A stretch of DNA of 64,000 bases from Ensifer aridi. GTDB taxonomy: Bacteria > Pseudomonadota > Alphaproteobacteria > Rhizobiales > Rhizobiaceae. Below the pieces are notes generated by a model. That model did no database searches. It was not told where the DNA came from and saw only the letters and a list, made by a program, of their open reading frames with translations. Positions 47,439 to 55,374 of the stretch are shown one piece after another. The stretch lies in assembly GCF_002078505.1 (NCBI RefSeq), contig NZ_LUAV01000014.1:188402-252401 (forward strand), in the 5' to 3' direction. A program made the translations under genes and the position numbers. Every line of letters begins with the position of its first letter. Position 1 is the stretch's first letter.

Positions 47439-49277
47439 ATGCCTGCCTATCGCTCTCGTACCACCACCCACGGCCGCAACATGGCCGGCGCCCGCGGCCT
47501 CTGGCGCGCGACGGGCATGAAGGACAGCGACTTTGGCAAGCCGATTATCGCCGTGGTGAACTCCTTCACGCAGTTCGTGCCCGGCCACGTGCACCTCAAA
47601 GACCTCGGCCAGCTCGTTGCCCGCGAAATCGAAGCGGCCGGCGGTGTCGCCAAGGAATTCAACACGATCGCCGTCGACGACGGCATCGCCATGGGTCATG
47701 ACGGCATGCTCTATTCGCTGCCCTCGCGCGAGATCATCGCCGACAGCGTCGAATACATGGTCAATGCCCATTGCGCCGACGCCATGGTCTGCATCTCCAA
47801 CTGCGACAAGATCACCCCCGGCATGCTGATGGCCGCGCTCCGCCTCAACATCCCGGCCGTCTTCGTTTCCGGTGGCCCGATGGAAGCGGGCAAGGTCGTA
47901 CTGCACGGCAAGACGCACGCGCTCGATCTCGTCGACGCGATGGTCGCCGCCGCCGACGACAAGGTCAGCGACGAGGACGTCAAGGTCATCGAACGCTCCG
48001 CCTGCCCGACCTGCGGCTCCTGTTCCGGCATGTTCACGGCGAACTCGATGAACTGTCTGACCGAGGCGCTCGGCCTCTCCTTGCCCGGCAACGGCTCGAC
48101 GCTGGCAACGCACGCCGACCGCAAGCGTCTCTTCGTCGAGGCCGGTCACCTCATTGTCGATCTGGCGCGCCGTTACTACGAGCAGGAGGACGAACGCGTC
48201 CTGCCGCGCTCGATCGCATCCAAGCAGGCCTTCGAAAACGCCATGGCGCTCGACATCGCCATGGGCGGCTCGACCAATACGGTGCTGCACATCCTCGCCG
48301 CGGCCTACGAGGGCGAAGTGGACTTCACCATGGACGACATCGACCGGCTGTCGCGCAAGGTGCCGTGCCTTTCGAAGGTGGCGCCGGCGAAGGCCGACGT
48401 GCATATGGAAGACGTTCACCGTGCGGGCGGCATCATGTCGATCCTCGGCGAGCTCGACAAAGGCGGCCTGATCAATCGCGACTGCGTCACTGTGCACAGC
48501 GAAACGATCGGCGACGCCATCGACCGCTGGGACATCACCCGCACGTCTAGCGAGACGGTGCGCAACTTCTTCCGCGCGGCGCCGGGCGGCATCCCGACGC
48601 AGGTCGCCTTCAGCCAGGACGCGCGCTGGGACGAGCTCGACATGGACCGCGAAAACGGCGTCATCCGCTCGGTCGAACATCCCTTCTCGAAGGACGGCGG
48701 CCTTGCCGTGCTCAAGGGCAACATCGCGCTCGACGGCTGCATCGTGAAGACCGCCGGTGTCGACGAGAGCATTTTGAAGTTCTCCGGCCCCGCCCGAGTG
48801 TTCGAGAGCCAGGACGCCGCCGTCAAGGCGATCCTCGGCAACGAGATCAAGGCCGGCGACGTCGTCGTCATCCGCTACGAGGGGCCGAAGGGCGGGCCGG
48901 GCATGCAGGAAATGCTCTATCCGACGAGCTACCTGAAGTCGAAAGGCCTCGGCAAGGCTTGCGCGCTGATCACCGACGGCCGCTTCTCCGGCGGCACCTC
49001 CGGCCTATCGATCGGCCACGTCTCGCCGGAGGCAGCGAACGGCGGCACGATCGGGCTCGTGCGCGACGGCGACATGATCGACATCGATATCCCGAACCGC
49101 ACCATCGGTCTCAGGGTCGACGAGGCGGAACTCGCCGCCCGCCGGCAGGAGCAGGACGCCAAGGGCTGGAAGCCCGCCGAGCACCGCAAGCGCCGAGTGA
49201 CGACCGCGCTCAAGGCCTATGCCGCCTTTGCGACTTCGGCCGACCGTGGGGCCGTCAGGGATCTCGGCGGCAGGTAA
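47439..49277 (+). CDS. ilvD: Dihydroxy-acid dehydratase
   Basis: A 612-residue iron-sulfur dehydratase of branched-chain amino acid synthesis, converting dihydroxy-isovalerate and dihydroxy-methylvalerate to the 2-keto acids. It starts [20 protein letters not shown] and has the cluster cysteines in [12 protein letters not shown] and [18 protein letters not shown], followed by [19 protein letters not shown]. Three cysteine sites fit the 4Fe-4S type of enteric IlvD. The ATG at 47439 follows GTGAAGGAACACGTTC. It is monocistronic with a terminator just downstream. Confidence 0.97.
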   Translation: MPAYRSRTTTHGRNMAGARGLWRATGMKDSDFGKPIIAVVNSFTQFVPGHVHLKDLGQLVAREIEAAGGVAKEFNTIAVDDGIAMGHDGMLYSLPSREIIADSVEYMVNAHCADAMVCISNCDKITPGMLMAALRLNIPAVFVSGGPMEAGKVVLHGKTHALDLVDAMVAAADDKVSDEDVKVIERSACPTCGSCSGMFTANSMNCLTEALGLSLPGNGSTLATHADRKRLFVEAGHLIVDLARRYYEQEDERVLPRSIASKQAFENAMALDIAMGGSTNTVLHILAAAYEGEVDFTMDDIDRLSRKVPCLSKVAPAKADVHMEDVHRAGGIMSILGELDKGGLINRDCVTVHSETIGDAIDRWDITRTSSETVRNFFRAAPGGIPTQVAFSQDARWDELDMDRENGVIRSVEHPFSKDGGLAVLKGNIALDGCIVKTAGVDESILKFSGPARVFESQDAAVKAILGNEIKAGDVVVIRYEGPKGGPGMQEMLYPTSYLKSKGLGKACALITDGRFSGGTSGLSIGHVSPEAANGGTIGLVRDGDMIDIDIPNRTIGLRVDEAELAARRQEQDAKGWKPAEHRKRRVTTALKAYAAFATSADRGAVRDLGGR

Positions 49278-49301
49278 TCGGCGCGCTACACGCTTAAGAA
49301 G

Positions 49302-49326
49302 GCTCCCGTTCGCAGCGGGAGCTTTT
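49302..49326 (+). terminator. Intrinsic terminator after ilvD
   Basis: GCTCCCG, a 7-base loop and CGGGAGC followed by TTTT. It also faces the converging GFA gene. Confidence 0.8.
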
Positions 49327-49343
49327 GCTGTGGAGCGTCGAAA

Positions 49344-49748
49344 TCACATGTAGCGCGTCTCGGCCGGTGGATTCCACCAGTTGTTATGCAGCCCGTCCAT
49401 ATACTGGATCGGCAAGGCAGCGAGCACGGCCGGCTCGACATCGTCGAGGCAGGCGACGTTGATGGAAACGAAGGCGCCCCCGATCTCCTCGACATATCCG
49501 TGGCCGTAGGGCGCAACGCCGCACGTCGTGCAGAACCGGTGATGGCCGCTCATCGTGGCGAACTGATAGTCCCCGATACCGGTCTCCTCGCACATCAGCC
49601 GGAAATCCTCCGGCTTCACGGTCGCGCCCCAATAGCGCAGCTTCGAGCAGTAGGAGCAATTGCACCGGCTGGTCCCCGCCTCGAGATCGACGTCTACCTC
49701 GTAGCGAATGCGTCCACAATGGCAGCTACCTTTATACGTGGTCTTCAT
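49344..49748 (-). CDS. GFA family (CENP-V/glutathione-dependent formaldehyde-activating) protein
   Basis: A 134-residue zinc-binding protein with CHCGRIRYEV, CNCSYCSKLRYWG and CTTCGVAPYGHGY, the cysteine sets of the GFA fold. The family member Gfa was proposed to speed formation of S-hydroxymethylglutathione, but many homologues have no proven activity. Three consecutive ATGs stand at the start; the third (49748) has the best spacing to GGGAGG. Its promoter region is shared with a divergent MarR gene and carries two mirrored operators, so the pair looks like a classical regulator-target unit. Confidence 0.87.
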   Translation of the reverse strand: MKTTYKGSCHCGRIRYEVDVDLEAGTSRCNCSYCSKLRYWGATVKPEDFRLMCEETGIGDYQFATMSGHHRFCTTCGVAPYGHGYVEEIGGAFVSINVACLDDVEPAVLAALPIQYMDGLHNNWWNPPAETRYM

Positions 49749-49796
49749 CATCATTCCTCCCGGTTGAAATGCCGTCTTGCCAATTTTGAATCTACA

Positions 49797-49838
49797 TGAC
49801 AACATATTGTCATTTAGGATAATGACAATATGTTGTCA
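49797..49838. promoter_or_regulatory. Mirrored MarR operators in the GFA-marR spacer
   Basis: TGACAACATATTGTCA at 49797-49812 and its exact reverse complement TGACAATATGTTGTCA at 49823-49838. Each half contains a TGACAA/TTGTCA dyad. The second site ends two bases before the marR ATG and overlaps a minus-strand TTGACA box for the GFA gene. Confidence 0.8.
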
Positions 49839-49840
49839 AT

Positions 49841-50302
49841 ATGAAAAGACGCTCGCGTACACCCTCCGGCGATGCTTTCGCCGAATTCGCCATTTCCGTG
49901 CTTCGCTTGGCAGGCCACTTGACCTCCGAAGGAGATAGGCTGGCGCAACCATCCGGCCAGACCAGTGCCCGCTGGCAAGTCTTGGCGGCAGCAAGACACA
50001 ATGCGATGTCGGTCGCCGATGCCGCCCGCACACTCGGGCTCGCCCGACAGGGCGTGCAACGCATCGCGGATCTCCTCGAAGCCGAGGGATTGATCGCCTA
50101 CAGGGACAACCCCGCGCATCAGCGTGCGAAGCTGATGACGCTTACGGAACGGGGCAAGACGGTGCTCGACGAAATCACCGCCCGCCAGACCGTCTGGGCG
50201 GATGCGCTTGGCGCGGAAACGGGAGAAGAAAGAGTGCGGCAAGCGACGACGCTGATCGCCGATGTCATTGCAATCCTTAAGGAGCGTGGAATGAGGCGTT
50301 GA
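49841..50302 (+). CDS. MarR-family transcriptional regulator
   Basis: A 153-residue winged-helix repressor: LRLAGHLTSEGDRLAQPSGQTSARWQVLAA, the DNA-recognition region MSVADAARTLGLARQGVQRIADLLEAEGLI and a wing RAKLMTLTERGKTVLDEI. It is divergent from the GFA gene and probably represses both. The ATG at 49841 has no Shine-Dalgarno sequence because the operator runs to 49838, so the transcript may be leaderless. The ligand is unknown. It ends five bases from the convergent second MarR gene. Confidence 0.9.
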   Translation: MKRRSRTPSGDAFAEFAISVLRLAGHLTSEGDRLAQPSGQTSARWQVLAAARHNAMSVADAARTLGLARQGVQRIADLLEAEGLIAYRDNPAHQRAKLMTLTERGKTVLDEITARQTVWADALGAETGEERVRQATTLIADVIAILKERGMRR

Positions 50303-50307
50303 TCACA

Positions 50308-50754
50308 TTAGGTCAGCGCCAGCAGATCGGCGCGCAAACGGTCCGCGCCGTGCTCGCCGAGACGCTCGTCGACCGCCGCATGCGTTTCCTTCCAGATCGG
50401 AAGGGCTTCGGCGAGCAACCGCCCGCCGTCGGCCGTCAGCCTCAGCCGCCTCAGACGTCGATCGTTCGGGTCGACGAAAACCTCGACCAGACCGCGGCGC
50501 TCAAGCGGCTTCAGCGCCGCCGTCAGCGTCGTGCGGTCCATGGCAAGCAGTGATGCCACCGCACTCATGCTAGGCGCCTCCGGTCGGTTGAGCGACATCA
50601 GCAGCGAGAACTGGCCGTTCGTTATGTCGAGCGGCCTCAGCGCGTCGTCGAACTGACGGGCGAGCGCCCGGGCGGCGCGCTGAACATGCAGGCACAGACA
50701 GGTATCCCTGACAAAAATGGTGGTGGAAAAAGGTATCGGCGGCGACTTTGACAT
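50308..50754 (-). CDS. MarR-family transcriptional regulator, second copy
   Basis: A 148-residue winged-helix repressor with CLCLHVQRAARALARQFDDAL, TNGQFSLLMSLNR, recognition segment PSMSAVASLLAMDRTTLTAALKPLERRGLV and the wing DPNDRRLRRLRLTADG. Two cysteines at residues 19 and 21 (DTCLCLHVQR) could sense oxidants or electrophiles, as the cysteines of OhrR-type proteins do; this is inference. A perfect palindrome lies ten bases before its start. It is divergent from the DUF899 gene, its most likely target. Confidence 0.88.
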   Translation of the reverse strand: MSKSPPIPFSTTIFVRDTCLCLHVQRAARALARQFDDALRPLDITNGQFSLLMSLNRPEAPSMSAVASLLAMDRTTLTAALKPLERRGLVEVFVDPNDRRLRRLRLTADGGRLLAEALPIWKETHAAVDERLGEHGADRLRADLLALT

Positions 50755-50763
50755 AGAACAGTA

Positions 50764-50779
50764 ATGTTGATATCAACAT
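50764..50779. promoter_or_regulatory. Palindromic MarR operator before DUF899 gene
   Basis: ATGTTGATATCAACAT is a perfect 16-base palindrome ten bases upstream of the MarR start, between a minus-strand CTTGAC box and the likely -10. It is well placed for autorepression. Confidence 0.75.
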
Positions 50780-50912
50780 AATTAGTCAAGCGCTACATCG
50801 CAGCGCCAGGCATCTCTTGAGGCGCAAAAACCGCTGTACTTTGAATTGCTGCGTAATTCATTCCGTAAAGTCTGCCGATCTTCGGATCGTGCACGAGGGA
50901 GGAGAAACGGGC

Positions 50913-51638
50913 ATGACACCGAACCACGCTGTCGTATCGCCGGGGGAATGGCTGGAGGCGCGCAAAAGGCTGCTCGCTCTGGAGAAGGAGCACACCCGTC
51001 TGCGCGACAAGATCAACGCCGAGCGCCAGGCGCTGCCATGGGTGAAGATGGAAAAGACCTACGTCTTCGACACCGCAGCCGGGCCGAAGACATTGGCCGA
51101 ACTCTTCGACGGGCGCAGCCAGCTTCTCGTCTATCATTTCATGCTCGGTGCAAACTGGGAAGCCGGCTGCAAGAGCTGTTCCTTTGTCGCCGATCACTTC
51201 GCCGGCGCGCTTCCCCACCTCAACCATCATGACGTAACCCTGATTGCCGCGTCCAATGCGCCCCTGGAAAAGATCGACGCCTATCGTAAACGCATGGGCT
51301 GGCACTTCCCCTGGGTCTCGGCTCTCGGCAATGGCTTCAACAGCGATTTCCACGTGTCCTTCACGCCCGCCGAGCTCGCGGGCGGCAAGGTCGTCTACAA
51401 CTTCACCGAAATCGACGGCGGCGACGCCTATGAGGAACTGCCCGGGCTCAGCGCCTTCTACAAGGACGAGGACGGCACCGTCTATCATACCTATTCGACC
51501 TATGCCCGCGGACTGGAGGAGCTGGTCGGCACCTTCATGCTGCTCGACCGCGCACCTAAGGGCCGCAACGAAGGCGAGGTCATGGATTTCGTCCGTCGGC
51601 ACGACGAGTACGACGAAACGCCACGGCGGCGGGCGTGA
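50913..51638 (+). CDS. DUF899 thioredoxin-like protein
   Basis: A 241-residue protein of the DUF899 family, thioredoxin-like fold. It has RDKINAERQALPWVKMEKTYVF, LLVYHFMLGANWEAGCKSCSFVADHF with the CKSC pair at about residues 87-90, and HFPWVSALGNGFNSDFHVSF. The CxxC resembles a redox site but activity is unproven. The ATG at 50913 follows GAGGGAGGAGAAACGGGC. It is divergent from the MarR gene at 50308-50754 with a shared operator and leads an array of three same-direction genes (DUF899, DUF1579, VOC). Confidence 0.85.
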   Translation: MTPNHAVVSPGEWLEARKRLLALEKEHTRLRDKINAERQALPWVKMEKTYVFDTAAGPKTLAELFDGRSQLLVYHFMLGANWEAGCKSCSFVADHFAGALPHLNHHDVTLIAASNAPLEKIDAYRKRMGWHFPWVSALGNGFNSDFHVSFTPAELAGGKVVYNFTEIDGGDAYEELPGLSAFYKDEDGTVYHTYSTYARGLEELVGTFMLLDRAPKGRNEGEVMDFVRRHDEYDETPRRRA

Positions 51639-51753
51639 CGGAAACGTTCAATCGCGCGATTGTTCAGGGAACCTTCGGCGTTTGCCAACGTTGTCGCTCT
51701 TTGCGCGGCGAACTGGGGAAGCGTCGGCCGCGTCTCACCATGGGAGGATAGCA

Positions 51754-52227
51754 GTGAAAGCAGAACCGCAGGAAGAACACCGATGGCTGGAACAGCTGCT
51801 CGGCGAATGGACGGTCACGTCCGAAGATTCGACGGGGACGGGCGAGAACAGCCCGCCATGGGTGGAGAAGGTTCGCTCGATGCAGGGCCTCTGGGTCGTC
51901 TGCGAAGGGCAAGGGACCATGCCGGACGGCACCCCCGGCCAGACCTTGATGACGCTCGGTTTCAACCCGGAAACGAAGCGCTACGTCGGCACGTGGGTCG
52001 GCTCCATGATGACCCATATGTGGGTCTATGACGGCGTGATCGAGGACGACGGCAAGACGCTCGCCCTCAATTGTGAAGGGCCTGACTTCGAAAATCCCGG
52101 CCGGTCCGCCCGATATCAGGATAGGATAACTTTCATCGACGCGAACCGCCGTACGCTGACGGCCCGCGTCCAGACCGAAAGCGGCGACTGGAAAGAAGTA
52201 ATGCAGGCGGACTATCGCCGCCGCTAA
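51754..52227 (+). CDS. DUF1579 family protein
   Basis: A 157-residue protein starting with GTG at 51754 behind GGGAGG. It contains HRWLEQLLGEWTVTSED, WVEKVRSMQGLWVVCEGQG, LMTLGFNPETKRYVGTWVGSMMTHMWVYDG and ends EVMQADYRRR, the DUF1579 pattern, likely a lipocalin-like beta-barrel. Function is unknown. It lies between DUF899 and VOC genes in the same direction with gaps of 115 and 87 bases, a grouping often seen in small stress-response clusters. Confidence 0.85.
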   Translation: MKAEPQEEHRWLEQLLGEWTVTSEDSTGTGENSPPWVEKVRSMQGLWVVCEGQGTMPDGTPGQTLMTLGFNPETKRYVGTWVGSMMTHMWVYDGVIEDDGKTLALNCEGPDFENPGRSARYQDRITFIDANRRTLTARVQTESGDWKEVMQADYRRR

Positions 52228-52314
52228 CCGGGACTGCGACGATCTTGGTCGGGACGAGCGAGTCGTCGCCTCGCCGGAACAGCCTGCCAAAGCCAAAAAA
52301 CCGGAGGACCGACA

Positions 52315-53076
52315 ATGCATGGGAAATTCGTCTGGTACGAACTGATGACGACGGACACGAAGGCGGCCGAGGAATTCTACAAGAATGTCGTCGGCTGGAG
52401 CGCCCGCGACGCGGGCGTGCCGGGCATGAACTACACGCTGTTTTACGCCGGCGAGCACCAGGTGGGCGGATTGATGACGATGCCCGATGGCGCGCTCGAG
52501 ATGAAGGTGCCGCCGGCATGGCTCGGCTATGTGGCGGTCGACGACGTGGATGCCACCGCCGCCAAGGTCAGTGCAGAGGGCGGAACGGTTCATCGCGCGC
52601 CGGAGGACATACCGAATATCGGCCGCTTCGCGATCGTCACGGATCCGCACGGCGCGGCCTTTGCCCTCTTCAAGGGTGCCGGCGAACCGCCGCCTTCCAT
52701 GGAGCAGATGGCCGCCGGCAATGTGGGCTGGCACGAACTGATGGCGGGCGATCTCGACACCGCCTTCGGCTTCTACTCGAAGCTGTTCGGCTGGACCAAG
52801 GACCAGGCGATGGATATGGGCGACATGGGCGTCTATCAGATCTTCGCTCACAACGGTCAGCCGATCGGCGGCATGATGACCAAGCCGAAGGAGGTTCCCA
52901 ATCCCTACTGGCTCTACTACTTCAATGTCGAGGCGCTCGACGCAGCGATCGAGCGCGCGAAGTCCGGCGGCGCGCAAGCGATGATGGAACCGATGGAAGT
53001 GCCCGGCGGGGCCTGGATCGCGCAGTTCACCGATCCTCAAGGGGCGCTTTTCGCGCTGGTCGCGCCGAAACGCTGA
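52315..53076 (+). CDS. Two-domain VOC (glyoxalase-like) protein
   Basis: A 253-residue protein made of two vicinal-oxygen-chelate domains: residues about 1-120 (KFVWYELMTTDTKAAEEFYKNVVGW, ending TDPHGAAFALFKG) and 130-253 (NVGWHELMAGDLDTAFGFYSKLFGW, ending TDPQGALFALVAPKR). The duplicated layout is like the family of Streptomyces hydrolase-like proteins and bleomycin-resistance-type folds. Only one histidine per half lies near the usual metal positions, so metal enzymology is uncertain. It ends the DUF899-DUF1579-VOC series. Confidence 0.87.
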   Translation: MHGKFVWYELMTTDTKAAEEFYKNVVGWSARDAGVPGMNYTLFYAGEHQVGGLMTMPDGALEMKVPPAWLGYVAVDDVDATAAKVSAEGGTVHRAPEDIPNIGRFAIVTDPHGAAFALFKGAGEPPPSMEQMAAGNVGWHELMAGDLDTAFGFYSKLFGWTKDQAMDMGDMGVYQIFAHNGQPIGGMMTKPKEVPNPYWLYYFNVEALDAAIERAKSGGAQAMMEPMEVPGGAWIAQFTDPQGALFALVAPKR

Positions 53077-53100
53077 TCCCCGTGGAAAGCCGTTGATCCG

Positions 53101-53144
53101 CCGGAGCGGGACGGGCGCAAACATGCGTCCTCGTCCTGTTCCGG
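53101..53144. terminator. Imperfect long hairpin between VOC and LysR genes
   Basis: CCGGAGCGGGACGGGCGC and GCGTCCTCGTCCTGTTCCGG form a long imperfect stem around a 6-base loop, 24 bases past the VOC stop and between converging genes. There is no T-run, so it is either a terminator without one or an intergenic palindrome. Confidence 0.4.
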
Positions 53145-53155
53145 CGACCGCATGT

Positions 53156-54118
53156 TTATGCTCGATCTCTTCGTGCCGGGGCCTGGCCCTGCGTCGTTCT
53201 CATATCCGGCTCAGGCGTGACGCGAGCGTACCTGGCGAGGAAATCGAGAACGGCCCTGACGCGCGCTGGCAACGCGCCGCCCTGGCCGAGAAAGACGGCG
53301 TGGATCTCTTCGAGGTCTCCCGGATTGAGGTCCTCCAGAACGGGCACGAGCCGTCCGGCGCGAACGTCCCCGCGCACGGTGAATTCCGCAAGCCGCGCCA
53401 GGCCGGCACCGGTAAGGGCGAGATGGCGCAACCCCTCGCCGTCGCTCACCTGCACCGCGCCCGAAGCGGGCAGCACAATCGTTTCGCTCCCAGTCCTCAG
53501 CGGCCAACCGTCGACGGCGCGCGCATAGCAGAAGCCGAGCCGGTCGTGGCTCTTCAGCTCTTCGATCGTGGAGGGTGTGCCGCAGCGCTCCAGGTAGGAT
53601 GGCGCCGCCACGACCATCATGCGCGTCGCGCCGAGCTTGCGCGCGATCAAGGTCGAGCTCTTGAGCGGCCCCGCCCGGATCGCCACATCGGCGCGCGCCT
53701 CCATCAGGTCGACCACCGCATCGGTCATGACGATATCGAGCGTGACAGCCGGAAAGCGCCTCTGGAATTCCGGCACGAGCGGGATCAGTATGTGGGTTCC
53801 GAACGACGCATTCACATTCAGCCGCACCCTGCCTGTCGGGCTTTCGCCGGCCGATGCCGAGCGCTCCGCCTCGTCGATATCGGCAAGGATGCGAACGGTG
53901 CGCTCATAGAACGCATGTCCTTCCGGCGTAAGCTGCAACTTACGCGTGGACCGGTTCACGAGCCTCACGCCCAGCCGCTCTTCCAGGCGCAGCACAAGCT
54001 TGCTGACGGCCGACGGTGTCATCCGATAGTGGCGGGCGGCGGCGGAAAAGCCGCCGAGCTCCACCGCCTTAGCGAAGACTTCCATTTCGCCCGAGCGATT
54101 GATGGAGGGTCGCGACAT
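53156..54118 (-). CDS. LysR-family transcriptional regulator
   Basis: A 320-residue LysR-type regulator. The N-terminal winged helix has MEVFAKAVELGGFSAAARHYRMTPSAVSKLVLRLEERLGVRLVNRSTRKLQLT (residues 12-65), then the linker helix and a periplasmic-binding-like effector domain (RVRLNVNASFGTHILIPLVPEF). It belongs to the AaeR/DsdC-like CrgA group by its LxxR pattern, but the effector is unknown. It is divergent from the aldo/keto reductase gene at 54225 with a 106-base spacer; that enzyme is the most likely target. Confidence 0.9.
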   Translation of the reverse strand: MSRPSINRSGEMEVFAKAVELGGFSAAARHYRMTPSAVSKLVLRLEERLGVRLVNRSTRKLQLTPEGHAFYERTVRILADIDEAERSASAGESPTGRVRLNVNASFGTHILIPLVPEFQRRFPAVTLDIVMTDAVVDLMEARADVAIRAGPLKSSTLIARKLGATRMMVVAAPSYLERCGTPSTIEELKSHDRLGFCYARAVDGWPLRTGSETIVLPASGAVQVSDGEGLRHLALTGAGLARLAEFTVRGDVRAGRLVPVLEDLNPGDLEEIHAVFLGQGGALPARVRAVLDFLARYARVTPEPDMRTTQGQAPARRDRA

Positions 54119-54224
54119 ATGAATTCAACTCACAAATAATGTTCCGGCCAGCGGTCTACATCCAAGAGAGAGCCGGCCCCATCCTTGTGTCAACCACATC
54201 ATCGGCAAGAATGGAGTTTGCGAA

Positions 54225-55259
54225 ATGGAATATCGACGGCTTGGCTCATCCGGATTGAAGGTCCCCGCGCTCAGCTTCGGCGCGGGCACCTTCGGCGGCA
54301 AGGGCCCGCTCTTCAGCGCCTGGGGTAAGACGGATGCGGCCGAAGCCCGCCGCCTCGTCGACATCTGCCTGGAGGCGGGCGTCAATCTCTTCGATACGGC
54401 GGACGTCTATTCCGACGGCGCATCCGAAGAGGTGTTGGGCGCAGCGATAGAGGGGCGGCGCGACGAGGTGATCCTGTCGACGAAGATATCGCTTCCCATG
54501 GGCGGGGGACCGAACGAGGCGGGCTCCTCACGCTCGCGGCTGATCAAGGGCGTGGAAAACGCGCTGAAGCGGCTTGGAACGGACTATATCGACCTCCTGC
54601 AGTTGCACGCCTTCGATGCCGGGACACCGATCGAGGAGGTGCTGTCGACACTCGACACGCTGGTGCGCTCCGGCAAGCTTCGCTATGTCGGCGTCTCGAA
54701 TTTCTCGGGCTGGCAATTGATGAAGTCGCTCGCAATCGCCGAGCGCCACGGCTATCCGCGCTATGTCGCCCACCAGGTCTATTATTCGCTGGTCGGCCGC
54801 GACTACGAATGGGAACTGATGCCGCTCGGCCTGGACCAAGGCGTCGGTGCGCTCGTCTGGAGCCCGCTCGGCTGGGGGCGGCTGACCGGCAGGATTCGCC
54901 GTGGAGAGCCCTGGCCGGAGGGAAGCCGCCTGCACGATACTGCCGCCTTCGGGCCGCCGGTCGACGAGGAGAAGCTCTACGATGTCGTCGACGTGCTCAC
55001 CGCTATCGCAAAGGAAACCGGCAAGACCATCCCGCAGATCGCCATCAACTGGCTTCTTCAGCGCCCGACCGTATCGAGCGTCATCATCGGCGCGCGCAAC
55101 GAGGAACAGTTGCGCCAGAATCTCGGCGCCGTCGGCTGGTCGCTCGCCGCCGATCAGATCGCGCGACTCGATGCGGCAAGCGCGGCGACGGCGCCCTATC
55201 CCTACTTTCCCTACTACCGGCAGGAGGGCTTCGCCCGGATCAATCCGCCGCCGGTTTGA
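54225..55259 (+). CDS. Aldo/keto reductase
   Basis: A 344-residue NADPH-dependent reductase. The catalytic tetrad is visible: D in [16 protein letters not shown] in the same segment, K in [14 protein letters not shown] and H in [12 protein letters not shown]. The cofactor-binding end has [17 protein letters not shown]. It reduces aldehydes or sugars; the substrate is not predictable. The start ATG at 54225 follows GAGTTTGCGAA, a weak site. It is divergent from a LysR gene and is likely controlled by it. The amidoligase operon begins 115 bases downstream. Confidence 0.93.
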   Translation: MEYRRLGSSGLKVPALSFGAGTFGGKGPLFSAWGKTDAAEARRLVDICLEAGVNLFDTADVYSDGASEEVLGAAIEGRRDEVILSTKISLPMGGGPNEAGSSRSRLIKGVENALKRLGTDYIDLLQLHAFDAGTPIEEVLSTLDTLVRSGKLRYVGVSNFSGWQLMKSLAIAERHGYPRYVAHQVYYSLVGRDYEWELMPLGLDQGVGALVWSPLGWGRLTGRIRRGEPWPEGSRLHDTAAFGPPVDEEKLYDVVDVLTAIAKETGKTIPQIAINWLLQRPTVSSVIIGARNEEQLRQNLGAVGWSLAADQIARLDAASAATAPYPYFPYYRQEGFARINPPPV

Positions 55260-55374
55260 CGAGACGGGAGGCAAGCCGGAGCCGCCCCGGTTTCGGCTTG
55301 CTTTCTTCTTTGCATTGCACAAAAGTCTTCTCGAATGGCGGGCGAAGGACCTGCCATCGAGGGGAAAAAGCCGC

